NCBI GenBank assembly: GCA_025200525.1
Contig: CM045763.1
Coordinates: 153,270,246 to 153,334,245, forward strand
Length of the DNA stretch: 64,000 nt
Origin: Camellia lanceoleosa
Taxonomy: Eukaryota; Streptophyta; Magnoliopsida; Ericales; Theaceae
Direction of reading: 5' to 3'
Made by a program: the position numbers and the translations under genes. Of this stretch, positions 12,230 to 23,856 are shown piece after piece. The number at the start of each line of letters is the position of its first letter. The first letter of the stretch is position 1. The notes beneath the pieces were generated by a model, which had not been told where the DNA came from, did no database searches, and saw only the letters and a list, made by a program, of their open reading frames with translations.

Positions 12230-12421
12230 TTTTTTTTTTTTTTTTTTTTTTTTTTAGGTCCTGCCACCCGGTATCCGACCCATCGGGCCGACTAATCCGG
12301 ATCGGGGCTTAGTTCTGGCTGGTTAGGTTCAACACCCCTCCCAATTGGCGTTGCGGGGGATCGAACCGTAGTCCTCCCTACCAAGCCGAGCGCCAATCAC
12401 CACTCGGCCAACAACCAATTG
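12230..12421 (-). mobile_element. tRNA-derived SINE with poly(A) tail
   Basis: On the minus strand the body begins near TTGGCCGAGTGGTGATTGG, an A box, followed by GGTTCGATCCC, a perfect pol III B box, about 40 bases on. The 3' end is GGCAGGACCT plus a run of A (T run at 12231-12256 on the plus strand). A 17-bp target duplication GTTAGTAATAATTGTTC flanks it at 12213-12229 and 12422-12438. These four features define a tRNA-related SINE mobilised by LINE machinery. It is about 190 bp and has no ORF. Confidence 0.93.
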
Positions 12422-12844
12422 GTTAGTAATAATTGTTCATTTGCCATTTTTTTACTTCAAAAAAAGAGAGAGGAAAAAAAAAAAAAAAAAAAAAGCAGGA
12501 AAAACTATCATTTATCATAGGAAAATTTGACTATACACCCATTTTTTTTCTTTAAAAAAAAATGTATTATATGTATCTTAATTATGCCATTACCTTTTTT
12601 AGTTATAATTGTTATCTTTTTATAATTATGATAATATTTTAATTATAATTTATAAATCTTTTAATATATCTCATATTATATTTTTAATTATAACTTCAAA
12701 AATATAAATTTATGTCAATTTTTTCCCTTATCATATGTTTACAATCTTATCAAACATGATGTTATATGCAGGTGTGTCTAGAGGGAGAGATCCCTGCTAT
12801 GCCTGTATTGAATGAAGAAGACTTTGGTTAGAGAATTTGAAGAG

Positions 12845-12900
<56 letters not shown>

Positions 12901-13001
12901 AAGTGAAATATGAATAAAATATATATACATTCTACTTAATTTCACACATCTTTTTTTTTTTCCTTTCCAAATTCCTTCTAAATCCCTCAACCATCGTTAG
13001 G
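12422..13001. repeat. AT-rich DNA with long poly(A) run
   Basis: An uninterrupted run of about 49 A occurs at 12849-12897, with another A run near 12477-12494. No coding segment was recognised. The upstream exons or promoter of the following gene may be here, but no start codon or TATA box can be assigned. Confidence 0.6.
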
Positions 13002-16000
13002 GTTCAGATAAAAGAGGTTTTTGAATACTTTCCGCAACTGCCTTCCGATTCCCTCATCGGTGTTAGAATTGTGCATGTGTTCGCATTGCCGGATGCACCG
13101 GAGGTGATTTACATTCCCACTTCCTCATTTCATTTTCATTATTATTATTTTTTTAAGTGTGCTCAAGTTTCAAATGCTTTCAATTTGATTTTTCCAGGAA
13201 GAATATCAATCAACCTCTTTGAAGCTTTTGACAAGGTATGCAATTTTGTTCCATTTTACACTGTCCTCCTTCTCAATGGTTAACGTTGGTATATGGGTAA
13301 AAATTGTATAAAAATGTGTGAAAATATGTAAAATTTACATTGGAGTTGAAATTTTTTTTCTTCACATTAGTGGATCCTTAACAATCGGCCAATAGAATGT
13401 CGTTGCCGAAAAAAAAAACAAAGAAGAAGAAGAAAACCATTAGTGAGTCCTTAGTCAGGTAGATGGTTTGATTATGATGCCAGCAATTTATGCAGTGAGT
13501 AGTGAAGTTCCCGTTTTGCTGTTAATTGACTGTGGTGAAATTTAGTGATTATAATATGTGCATTTTTTGCACAATTTTGTGAAGTTTATGCACTAAAATG
13601 AAGTTTGGTTTGCTTCTGCATTTTGAATTTCATTACATTTCACATAAATTTCACTTTTATTATTTATTTCTCAAATTTCATCAACCAATCACATAATGGC
13701 ATATACATGTATATTTAACGGTTGTGGAGGTAGGGGGTGGTTTTGGGGGAGATGGGCAGGGGAAAAAGAGATAGGAAAATGGAAGTGGAGTGGACAGCCG
13801 TAGACGGCATGGTCAAGTGGAGTGGGTTGAAGGTAACGCAAGAGGGGGGAAGAGGGAGTATGGTGGGTTGGAGACTAGAGGGTGGGTTTGGTTTTCCAGG
13901 AGCTGGTGGTGGATTTTTTAGTGAGGCTAGAGTAGCTGGCAACGATGGTGGTCAAGATTTTGGTGGCGGTGGTGGTGGAGGACTTGGCGGTGGAACTGGA
14001 CTTGTGGGGGATCTGGTGGCAGTGATTCTCCATTGGGCGAAAGGGCTTACAAAAACAAAAGGCAAATTTTAGGGAGTAAGAGAGTGGTTGGCAGAGTGAG
14101 ACTAAAGTGCTGTTTGGTGTAACTGTTAAAACAGATTATAGATTATAGCTTAACAGATTATAGATTATGACTTTAATCAGAAGTTGTTAATCTGTTTGGT
14201 ATAGCTGTTGGATTATAGATTTAAGTTGCTGAGTAGTGTTTGTTAAATAAGCTGTGAAGTAGCTTTTTCAATTAATTTTTATTTTTTATTATTCACTATT
14301 TATCTACATTTTTCATAAAAAATAATAATATTTTATAGTCCATTTGGGTCTTTTTCTATTTTTAAAAAAATAAAAAATAAAAAAATCTAAGAGTATAACC
14401 GTGAATTAACATGTCCACAGCAGAAGCTGATAATCAGAAGCAAGGGGTGAGCAGCTTCTCAGAATCAGCTTTTTTGACTTAAAATAAGTTGTTAGAATCA
14501 GAAGCTGTTTGAAATAAGTTTAACCAAACAGTCTAAAATAACTTTTTAAAAGCCAGAAGCCATAAGCTGGCTAAAAAAAGCCCCACCAAACACCCCCTAA
14601 GAATAGAGAGATTGAAGATGCAGAGGATGGTGGTGATCGGTTGGGCTACAATGGTTGAATAAATAATGTGGGGGATGTGGGGTGGAGAGCAAAAGTAGAG
14701 AGAGGGGGAAAAGGGATCAAAGACATTTGCATCAACACAACACCATTTGAGAGAGAGAAAGAAGATGGGTAATTTTATCATTTCACATTATTGAGCATCT
14801 GTAATGCAAAATAAGCAAGGGTAAAAAACTAATTTCACTATCTTTGTTAACTCTGTTTAATGATTTTGTTGTAACCTTGAAGGAGTGTGGATTATGAAAA
14901 TTTGAATTTTGTGGCATATTTCTCAATAGTCTGCAAAATTTGAATTCTGTGCCAACTTTGATCTTCAAAGCCATCTTTGATGAGTTTTTGTTCATTGTGT
15001 TCTAAGGGGTTGCCTTGGTTCATGTTCTCAATTTACCTTGGTTGTTGGTGCGATCTCCAATAGTTATTGTAAACATGAGGTTTTTGAGGAGTGTATGTAT
15101 TTCTAGGGAGAGTAATGCTTGGTATCTCGAAAAGGAGGTTGGCTTGAATGGCTCGAAATTCATCTTGGCGAACATCCGGCTGGTTGTCCGGCGAGAAGAC
15201 TGACAGCCACGGTCGACAAAGGTGACAACTGCGGTAGACAAGTTTTCACCTAGTCGTCCAGGCGGACGTCTAGCCAACACCCATTCGGGCCATTCGAGCC
15301 CCTCCTTTTCGGGCTATCAAGCATTTTTGTTCTAGGGATGGAGTTGCTTTGTTTTTTTGGATGTCATTTTGTTGTATTGGCATCTTGCCAACTTGTTCTT
15401 ACTGTGTTTTGGACTATGGATTTGGTTTGTGCTTTCAAATAAGTTCATATATATATTTGAAGAAAATGATATGACTTGCTACTAAATGGAAGGACATGTC
15501 CAAATACTACTAATAGTAGTAACAATTCTTAAATGAGTAGTAATAATAATTTTAAAAAATCACAAACTGCGTGCCAAAGAGGACCATGAACTGGAGAAGA
15601 AATGAAAGAGGATGTTGTAAATATATGTTCTTATTTTGAACCTGTAATCTTTTCAAAATGGTCTACTCCTTAAAAAATCATTTGCCTTGCCAAATATGAA
15701 TATAATCTTAGCGTCTCCCCTTTGCAGTCTATGCCAGGTTTGTGTGAATAAACAAAATTCCAAAAAATAATATGAAACGTGACATGATTAGAAATAAACA
15801 AATAGATATACTCTTTGGGAATTTTTAATTTTCCTCTATGTAGGATAAAATTTTAGTAGCGAAGTATGTTAGAAATGTTTGACATTTGAAGATGAAGTAG
15901 CACCAACAAGGATAAATGTTTTCTCATAATGCATGTAGAAATGTTGCTTAACTATTCCTTATTAGTGGATTGAAAGAATCCTCTTATAAATTCTTGATAT

Positions 16001-18223
16001 TAGTTTAAATTTGCATGTCCACAGGTACTACAATGGACACATGGCACAAGATGTTGTGGAAGAGGTTTGCACTAATCTGATTTTATTTGATATGTTTTTT
16101 TTCTATTTACTATAGTTTGGTAGAGTTTGTTGAGTTGCAAACAATGATTTTCAAATTAATGTTTCAGTCATGTGATGGGGTTAAATGGGTTTCATTTGAT
16201 ACATTTGATTTCTATAATATTATATGCATATTTCAATTAATTACTATTTGTTAACAAGCCAATGTTTGAGCACCCTAATTTAGACATCTACCAAAATGTC
16301 GTAAGGTTCCACAAAGGGAAGCCAATTTTCTTACCCAACTTCGTCAAAAGAAAGGAAGAGTACATTACATTGGTGTCTGCACTAACCCTTCCTCTGAGGA
16401 CTTGGACCTTTGGGAGAGTTGAGGCTTCAAAATACTCTTTGTTGGACATGTTAAGGTACCACTTCAAATATTTTTCTTTTAAATGCATCTTTGATTTCAT
16501 CCTAGTTTCATTTTTATTGCTAATTTTTGTCTTGCTGCATTACAAGTCGATGGTTGAGATTACATGTGTGACGATTATACCATTACATGATTACGAGGCA
16601 CATGTTGCTAGACATTTCGGGAACTGCTCATTTGATGAGCTTTTTAGAGGTAAGACTCTTTTTTTATTTTTTATTTTTATTTATTTTTAAGTCTTAAACT
16701 TGTGTAGCCATCGAATGAATGTAATCCTTGAAACTTGTTCATGTGTTCAACAGCCTTCTCTTGCATATGTATTTTTATCTTAAGCTTGTGTAGCCATCCA
16801 ACGAACCTAATGCTTGAAACTTGTTTATGTGTTCAACAGCCTTCTCTCGCATATTCATCGGAGCTTTAGCATATCTTGTCATTGATCACTTTTTTGCCTT
16901 GAGGTAAGATTTTTTTTTTTTGTGAGGTTGTTTGATAATGGAACCTCAATCTTTTGATGCTGTCAAGTTAATTGTGTTTGATTGGTGTAGGATATTGAGG
17001 CGTAATATTGAGTTAATTGTGTTTGATTGGTGTAGGATATTGAGGCGCAACATTGAGTTGGTCCAGCAAGGTGAGCCTGTGCCTGCTAAGAAACCTTGGG
17101 AGAATCTGACTGATGAAAAGAGAATTGAAGCTTTCATCCGGGGGACCCACCAAATAGAGGTGAGTCAGTGGAAACTTGAAATATATTCTAACGAATTGTT
17201 GAACATCTTACATGATTTAAGTAGGTGTATGAATATATTTGATTTTGTCTATTCAAGTAATTCATTGTATATTCTTCCTTATATATGTACTAGTGTATGC
17301 TCGTGCCTACAGGCACGGTGTAAATAATGATGAGATCAAAATGTAATTGAATATAAAATTATTGGGTTAAAATGTAATTTACCCTATTTGTTACTAAAAA
17401 TTTGAAGTCAAAATATGAATAGAGGTTTGGTTAGTTTTGAAAAGATTTTTTTTTTTTAAACTTAAAAATATGTTTAGTTGTGTATTTTGAAAATAGACAT
17501 TTCCCAATCAACTATTTAAAATACGGCAATCACCGAGTGGGTCATTCATTTGGTACCTATGGCAGGTAGCAGTAGCTGCACCTTCACAGCTCTAAATGTT
17601 CTAGTTTTAAAACATCTGATAAGATATTCTGGTCTTCTTTGTAGTTGGTCATTCATTTGGTAACCATCGATTGCTCGGGCATATTTTGACGGATCACTCC
17701 CAGTCCTATTGTCTACCGACCAAGAGTGTGTTTTGTTCCTCTTGGGTCTGCGGTGTTATCTTGTACGACAGGTTAAGGTTAGATGAGAACTTATTTTAAA
17801 ACATTGTACAAATATTAACTAGAACATATAACTTTGATGCTATATATATATATATATTTTTTACACTAATGCTAACTCTTCTTATAAATTCAATAATTTT
17901 TACCTTTGATTCACAGGAAGTTTTGCATTTGACCGATGATGAGATTTTGCAACATATGAGAGGTGTTTTTCGAGATGTGTTGGATTGTTTCAACACATTA
18001 TCTCCAGAGGTAGGTTGATTCTATTCTAGGCAGCTTATGAATTTAGTTATTGAAAACTTTTGATTGTTTAAAAATGAACTTATTTAATAAGCAAGCACTT
18101 AGATGTTCCTGTATAAAACTTCTTTTCTTTTAATTTGTCTATAATCTTTTGAATTCCATATTTTTCTTATCTCCATATTTCAATTAGGTTGTGGATGAGG
18201 GCAGCAGTGGAGCAGTGGTGTGA
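13002..18223 (+). CDS. Unidentified plant gene, eight putative exons
   Basis: Likely exons are 13002-13103, 13198-13235, 16025-16064, 16259-16455, 16547-16649, 16840-16903, 17036-17159, 17917-18009 and the last 18188-18223, ending in TGA. Nearly all have AG before and GT after. The joined reading frame includes FEYFPQLPSDSLIG, RYYNGHMAQDVVEE, HKGKPIFLPNFVKRKEEY, IIPLHDYEAHVARHFGNC, PAKKPWENLTDEKRIEAF and LTDDEILQHMRGVFRDVL, and runs out in EGSSGAVV. I do not recognise the family. All joins keep frame except 16455 to 16547, which is off by one base, so this is either a pseudogene or holds a sequence error or an unseen splice site. No start codon was found; the 5' end is missing or upstream. 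The large second intron contains a MITE (14107-14597), and another contains a Helitron-like end. Confidence 0.5.
14107..14597. mobile_element. MITE in an intron, GTGCTGTTTGGTG ends
   Basis: Ends GTGCTGTTTGGTG and CACCAAACACCCC are inverted relative to each other, and the interior is rich in AGCTT and AGAAGC motifs. The flanking duplication is unclear (CTAAAG / CTAAGA). It lies in the 2.8-kb intron of the unidentified gene. Confidence 0.6.
16946..17035 (+). repeat. 45-bp tandem duplication across a 3' splice site
   Basis: The 45-bp segment GTTAATTGTGTTTGATTGG...ATATTGA is present twice. Each copy holds its own pyrimidine-poor tract, TGTAG acceptor and first exon codons. The acceptors are at 16990 and 17035. 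As 45 is divisible by three and the first copy has no stop in the used frame, either acceptor gives an open protein, the upstream one adding 15 residues. Confidence 0.85.
17288..17325 (-). mobile_element. Helitron-like 3' end in an intron
   Basis: On the minus strand the sequence CCGTGCCTGTAGGCACG forms a strong stem-loop. Eight bases later comes CTAGT, the terminal signature of plant Helitrons (hairpin, short spacer, CTRR, then T). The 5' TC end could not be located in the rest of the intron, so only a terminus is claimed. Confidence 0.45.
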
Positions 18224-20080
18224 CTTCTTTGCACGAGTGTGTTCTTTGTTGTCTGTTTGCACAAATATATTCTAATATTTTTCGGTTAGTGCATGGACTA
18301 ATGATTTCCTAATGGTATAGTTAACAATGACTAGAATTGGTAAAGGTGCATCGGATCGGAATTACAACTTGTTTCGTTCATTTAGTAGTTTGGATAAGCA
18401 TATATAAAGAGAAATGTTAGGGATCATGAAAAAATTTTCATGAAAATTGTCATGAAAGATTTGTGATCCTTAAATTATCTTGATTAGTGTGTGGTGCTTT
18501 ATTCTAAGTATAATCCAAAGGTCACAAATCTTTCATAATCATTTTTATGAAAGATTTTTCATGATACCTAGCATTGCTGATATATAAATCTATGGATATA
18601 CATACAACATATGCTAGTGAAGGTCTAAGGCTTGGTTTTCATTATGTTGATCTTGATAGTTGCAGGGCCTTTGTTATCTTGCTGTTGTTATTTTTGTTTT
18701 CTTGAATTTTTATTTTTATTTTTACAAATTCCAGATTGTTGTTTCCAAATAGTTTTGATCTTTCATTATCACAAGTTGACAACCCAAAAAACACTACCCC
18801 TAAACTAATCGGACTCACAGGGTTGTATCTTATGAGCATTTGACTTCTAGTTCTAGTTGAGTAAAATTAATATCAGTATAATTCACCCAATTAATTTTTG
18901 ACCAATTTTTTCTATCATATTCATAATCTAATGTACATATTATTGTTTATTTTTATTTACTAATTATACTTTTGTGTGAAATATTTTTATTAAATTATGG
19001 GTTTATTACACTTTCTACCCTTAGACTATCGCCAAATTGTCTACTTAATTCCTAAACTATTGATTGAGTCTATTCGGTCCTTATAGTATATCAATCAAAA
19101 TCAAAGTTTTTTTAGTGCTTAAACTATCGATTGAATCTATTAAGTTCTTAAAATATTTAATTCAAACATATTTAATCTCTGAAAAGATTACAAAAATAAA
19201 ATATATGTTTATACGTATTATAAATTAATAAAAGACCCTACTTAATTAAAATTATATTATAAAAAAATTATAAATTTGTATTGTCTTTAAAAAGAAGTGT
19301 AATTGTGTGTTTAAATTAGTATTAGAGTTTGATTTTTTAGTTATATGAGTATTAGATATACTAAATGAGTAAAATTAGATAATTTAAATAATCGCACTTT
19401 GCTATAAATAATAATAGAATAAAATAATACATTAATTAAATTATAAAAAGAACTTAGAAAAAAATTTAAAAACAATCAATTAAAAATTATAAACGAAATA
19501 TGACATAATATTAGATAGAAACAAACACCTAGCCATGGTAGAAGATAAGTAACTTTTACTCTTATAAAGAAAATTCACTATGAGAACTGATGCTCACTTT
19601 TTCATGACAAAATAAAATTTTAAAATTTTTTTAAAATAAAAACTTAACTCGATAGGATCTTTTACTAATTTATAATATTTATGAACATTTATTTTTTTCA
19701 TAAATTTTTTAGTAATTAAATAAATTTAAATTAAATACTTTAGGTAGCGAGATACAGTTACCAATTTTTTAGTAACTAAAATGGAAAGAGACGTGGAGTG
19801 CCTGTTGTGGGAGCTTCGAGTTGTACGCGGAGAGAGCGGGAGGGAAAATGAGAGAAAGGGTTCAGCAACTTTATTGGATGGTTTGCCCTTTTTTTGTATT
19901 AAAAAGGAAAAATTATTTATAAATTTTATTAGGAAGACTTATGTTATATATGGTCCTATTAAAAAATTTATGTTCCCATAAATCTTGTGAGAAGTTTGTT
20001 GACACATTTACCCTCAATATTAGTTGTTAATATCATAAATAATAGTAAAACCATATATAGGAAATTAAATATTACCATAG
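18224..20080. other. AT-rich intergenic DNA downstream of the gene
   Basis: Apart from one MITE (18409-18579) nothing recognisable was found. A segment at 19005-19160 with repeated 'CTATTGATTGAGTCTATT'-like phrases looks like an old element relic. No coding region is supported. Confidence 0.5.
18409..18579. mobile_element. Mutator-type MITE with 9-bp TSD
   Basis: Inverted ends GAGAAATGTTAGGGATCATG and CAGCAATGCTAGGTATCATG (right end read inward) continue for about 60 bp. A perfect 9-bp duplication ATATATAAA occupies 18400-18408 and 18580-18588. A 9-bp duplication is characteristic of Mutator-like elements. The element is 171 bp with no ORF. Confidence 0.87.
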
Positions 20081-20084
20081 ATCA

Positions 20085-21125
20085 TATCTATATAAACGTA
20101 ACGTAACGTGAAACCTACATAAACGTAATGTGACACCTGTACGTAACGTGACACCTACATAAATATAACGTGACACCTGTACGTAACGTGACACATACAT
20201 AAATGTATTCCACAAGATCAAATTAAAATTATTGAGATATGGAAATAAATTAGAAAAGATTCTCAGAATGGAATGATGATAATGACTGTGCCTATAGCTA
20301 TACACACCAAATTAATGGTTGAGCAAAAATGGGAATGAGAACCTGGGACATTCTCAACAGTAAAATTTTATACTGATAATTTTGTGATGACCTCCACATC
20401 CTTCAACTGCTCAAACTAATTGAATCACATAAACTTTATAATATTGGCTAGCTTTCAAAACAATTTTGCATCAATTTTGGTGTCTAATCTTTTGGACAAC
20501 CACTCCCATACAAGACAGTTGTGTTAGGTAGACAGCAAAGAAACCTCGGAATCTAACAAGTTTCCGTCAACTACAATAGTGTTAAGGCCTTCAAAATTAA
20601 AGAGGTAACTTGTTGTACTCATCATTTCTTCTAAAACTTCCTTGGCATTTCACCTAATATTCAAAGTTTTCAAGAATCCTATTTGACCACACATGATGGA
20701 ACTGCTCTACATAATTATTTTGTTTGTGGAATAGTCTATTTCTCAAATCAATCAGTCCGGTTGTATTGAACATTTAGCGCACACGATCCTCAATAAAGTC
20801 AATCTACACCTAAAATAAAATAAAGTTTCTGCAGAAGGGAAGGGGAGTGGAGTCTTTGAGCATAGCAACAAGATAGCAAAATCAAACTATGTCAAGTATA
20901 TAAATAAAATCTTGTTCCCTTGGCTACTTTCAAACCACATTCTAGATTAACAAAAGGAAGGTAAATTCAACAAAATAAAAGAGTAAAGCAGAGAAATGAA
21001 AAATATACGTTACGTTACGTTTATATAGGTGTCACATTACGTTTATGTAGGTGTCACGTTACGTATAGGTGTCACGTTACGTTACGTTTATGTAGGTATC
21101 ACGTTACGTTACGTTTATGTAGGAT
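20085..21125. repeat. Inverted arrays of an ACGTAACGTGACACC minisatellite
   Basis: At 20094-20200 the motif ACGTAACGTGACACCT is repeated four to five times with TACATAAA spacers. At 21005-21122 its reverse complement GGTGTCACGTTACGT recurs in a second array. The sequence TGTATTCCAYAAGATC flanks each array, but on positions that do not make a simple palindrome. The 800 bp between them holds no gene. Confidence 0.8.
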
Positions 21126-21129
21126 CTTA

Positions 21130-22132
21130 TGGAATACATTCTTATCTAAATAGAACTTAAGACTCTATAAGAAATTACACAAGACTTAGTCTAGCATAAG
21201 TGTCTGAAAAAAGACTTATAAATAAGTCTCCCTATTAAAAAATTAAAAAGAATGTTATAAGTCTTATATTTTTTACTAAATAAATGATTAAATGTCTCAC
21301 ATTTATTTAATAAATTTTTTTGTATCCCTAGCATTATCCAAAAATTAAATAGTCAAAATTTGAGATTTGTAATATAAGAAAAAATAACACTAGAAAAAAA
21401 TAATTATAAAAAATAATAAATAGTTCCACTTCTGCATAACAATTTTTAAATATTATAATGGTAATTTTTCCGTAATCTAATGGCGTGCAGTAGTACTAAA
21501 CTTTTCTTTTGAGTTTAAAAAATTAGGAATTTGCTTTTCTCCTATCTTCGTTTAGATTGTGGGGTTGTTGTTTGGGCATGTAGGTTTCATCATGCAATCT
21601 GTGTTAATAATTTATTTTTATGATTTTTTGTGCGTCAATTTGATATTTGTAACATCTTTATTTTATTATGTTTATCTTTAAAAAATACAAAATAAACAAG
21701 TGTGCTTATATAAATAGATAATTTATTTTTAAAAAAATAAATGCAATAAAATGAATATCTTATAATTATTTGATCCATCTATCTTTTTGTATGGACCATA
21801 TACATGAAAAAATATACAGTTTGAAGAATTGAAACAAGACCCATAATAAACTCCAGAAGTCGGGATAGTGCTTTTCCTGTACAAAATCCTATCCCTAAAT
21901 CTAAACTTAGCTTGTGATACATACCATGAGTCCCTTTAATGATGTGAATTGTTTATTTTGTAACATAAAATAAACATAATGTATATTGTTTATACAAAAA
22001 ATTAATTTGACTATTTGAATTGTAAATTTTTTATTTTTATCATATTTTGCTAATGATAGAGCCTGGGACGTTTTTGAAAAATACTCTGTTTTTTTCCTTT
22101 TCAATTTTTTTTTTTTGTGAAAATTGTCAAAA
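21130..22132. other. AT-rich intergenic DNA before Tat element A
   Basis: No genes or clear elements were seen. The last five bases of the neighbourhood (22133-22137, ACTAG) are the target duplication of element A. Confidence 0.5.
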
Positions 22133-22137
22133 ACTAG

Positions 22138-22676
22138 TGTGTAAGTGAATTTTTGACCACACTGCCAACTCAGTATTCAACTAGGGAGCACTGGCAGAAT
22201 AGATGGCGCCTGAATGACCTGCAACAGAAAGAAGAGATTCCGACGGTGGTTCGTCTACCCGGGGGCACTTCGATGATCAAGTCAGTTATCTCTCAAAGAT
22301 AGCAAAAGTACTTAACTCACTATTCAGAATATAAATTGCCTACCTTAGACACATGGGGGTGCCTCTCTTTTATAGCCAACACAATCCTAGTCCCAATAGA
22401 AGCCTAACTCTAATGGAGTTAGGATTACTACTAATCTTGAACTCCCAGTAGGATTAGGATAAACTCTCTAAGAGTCTTATCTTTACCTAAACTGAAGTCT
22501 TCTCTCATTCTAGGACTCTTATCCCTTATTCGCTTATCCCGGATTTCGATATCTTCGGAGATAACCTCGGCCTAGCCGAGATGATCTCGGTGTCATGACC
22601 AGGACACGTGACACTTCGACTGACACTTCAGCGTCACCTTGGCCACGTGTTGGTACTCGAAAAATATGTCCTCACA
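22138..22676 (-). repeat. 3' LTR of element A
   Basis: The 539-bp LTR runs TGTGTAAGTG... to ...CTCACA on the plus strand. Read in element sense, a TATA box CTATAAAAGAG lies at about 22366-22376. Immediately inside, the minus-strand purine run AGGGGGCAGT (22677-22686) is the polypurine tract. Confidence 0.92.
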
Positions 22677-23856
22677 ACTGCCCCCTAGGTTCTATTACCT
22701 CGGCATCCTGAGGTGATGGAACCTATATCATCACATCGAATAGCATGTCAGTCATCTTGCTCTATCATCCATTATCGAGGTTATAATTCGTCAGCTTCAC
22801 ACGACCAGGACCTGTAACTTGTCTCATCAAGGTTTTAGAACAAAAAACCTAGCTTGTTCAATTTTATTTAGCCGAGATCGCCCTTATCGCCGAGGTTTTA
22901 ACTTTATCAAATCATAGCTCCAAGAGTTCTATCACGCGCATGAGCTGTTACGCACAACATGTCAACCGTTTCTGCTACGTGTTTTTAACCCACTGGACCG
23001 TGTCTGATACGCGTCATTAAGTTACCTCGCGCCTGCATGCGCCGTCTAACAAATGCGTTGTTCTAGGCACATCAATTGTTTTTTTGCCGCCTCTTCGAGT
23101 TTTTGACAAAACTGGTTCCCTCTCTCTTCGTCGCTTCACTTTTGCATCTTCATTCTCGTGCAAACTCTCTCTCTTTCCTTTCCCAAATTCGCCATTGTTC
23201 TAAGATCGTCAAGTTCTGCAACCATCGCCGTTTACCTCCTCTGGTGAGGCTCTTGTTGATCTTTTCCGTTTGCTGCCATCGTCTGACTCCGGCATACTCA
23301 ATACCGGCTTCACTTTTCTTCGGTGACTTACTGTTTTTCCCCGATTTAACTTCTTGTTTTAGTTTCTTGTTTTTCTTTACTAAACTCCACTGTTTTACTT
23401 GCTGCCTCTACAATCCTGCTCATGTCTTTGGTATTTTATCTTGTATATGTATCTGAACACGTTTGTTTCATGATTCTATTTTTACCCAATTCGTCTATTT
23501 GAATACGCACTGTTCACACACTTGTTGATTTCTGCCACTGTTCTTGGCCTGACACACCTGTGCAAACTTTTGTCTTGTGTTTCTTGATGGCTTCATCATC
23601 ATTCTCAATTCTGAATCACGTTCCTGTTTCTGTTTGCCGTGTTTTTTTCCAAATTCTTGCTTTCAATTTTCACTTGCCTAGACTTTAGGATTGGGATTTG
23701 TCTATAGAATTTACGAAGCTTAGGAAAAACTTAAACGAATTTCCTTTAGATCCACACAAACTCTTACCATAGTACACTTTTAGGTTTTAGCCGAGGTCCC
23801 TCAAACCCTTAAAACACTTCTTTCTGAAATTCAAATCCTTCAATTAAGCCGACGTC
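22677..23856 (+). promoter_or_regulatory. Leader and probable promoter region of the antisense gene in element A
   Basis: This 1.2 kb lies between the LTR and the start codon of the plus-strand gene. It is pyrimidine-rich, with CTCTCTCTTTCC-type runs, and has an open stretch at 23076-23456 that shows no domain and is probably untranslated leader. No TATA box can be assigned with confidence. Confidence 0.4.

Noticed and set aside
12778..12990. Open frame on the minus strand with a long phenylalanine run
   Set aside because: The Phe run comes from the 49-A microsatellite.
13737..14072. Open frame of 111 codons with glycine-rich tail
   Set aside because: Arises from a G-rich low-complexity stretch in the large intron; no homologous pattern.
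23076..23456. Open frame of 126 codons before the antisense gene of element A
   Set aside because: Pyrimidine-rich leader; no counterpart in element B, so not taken as coding.
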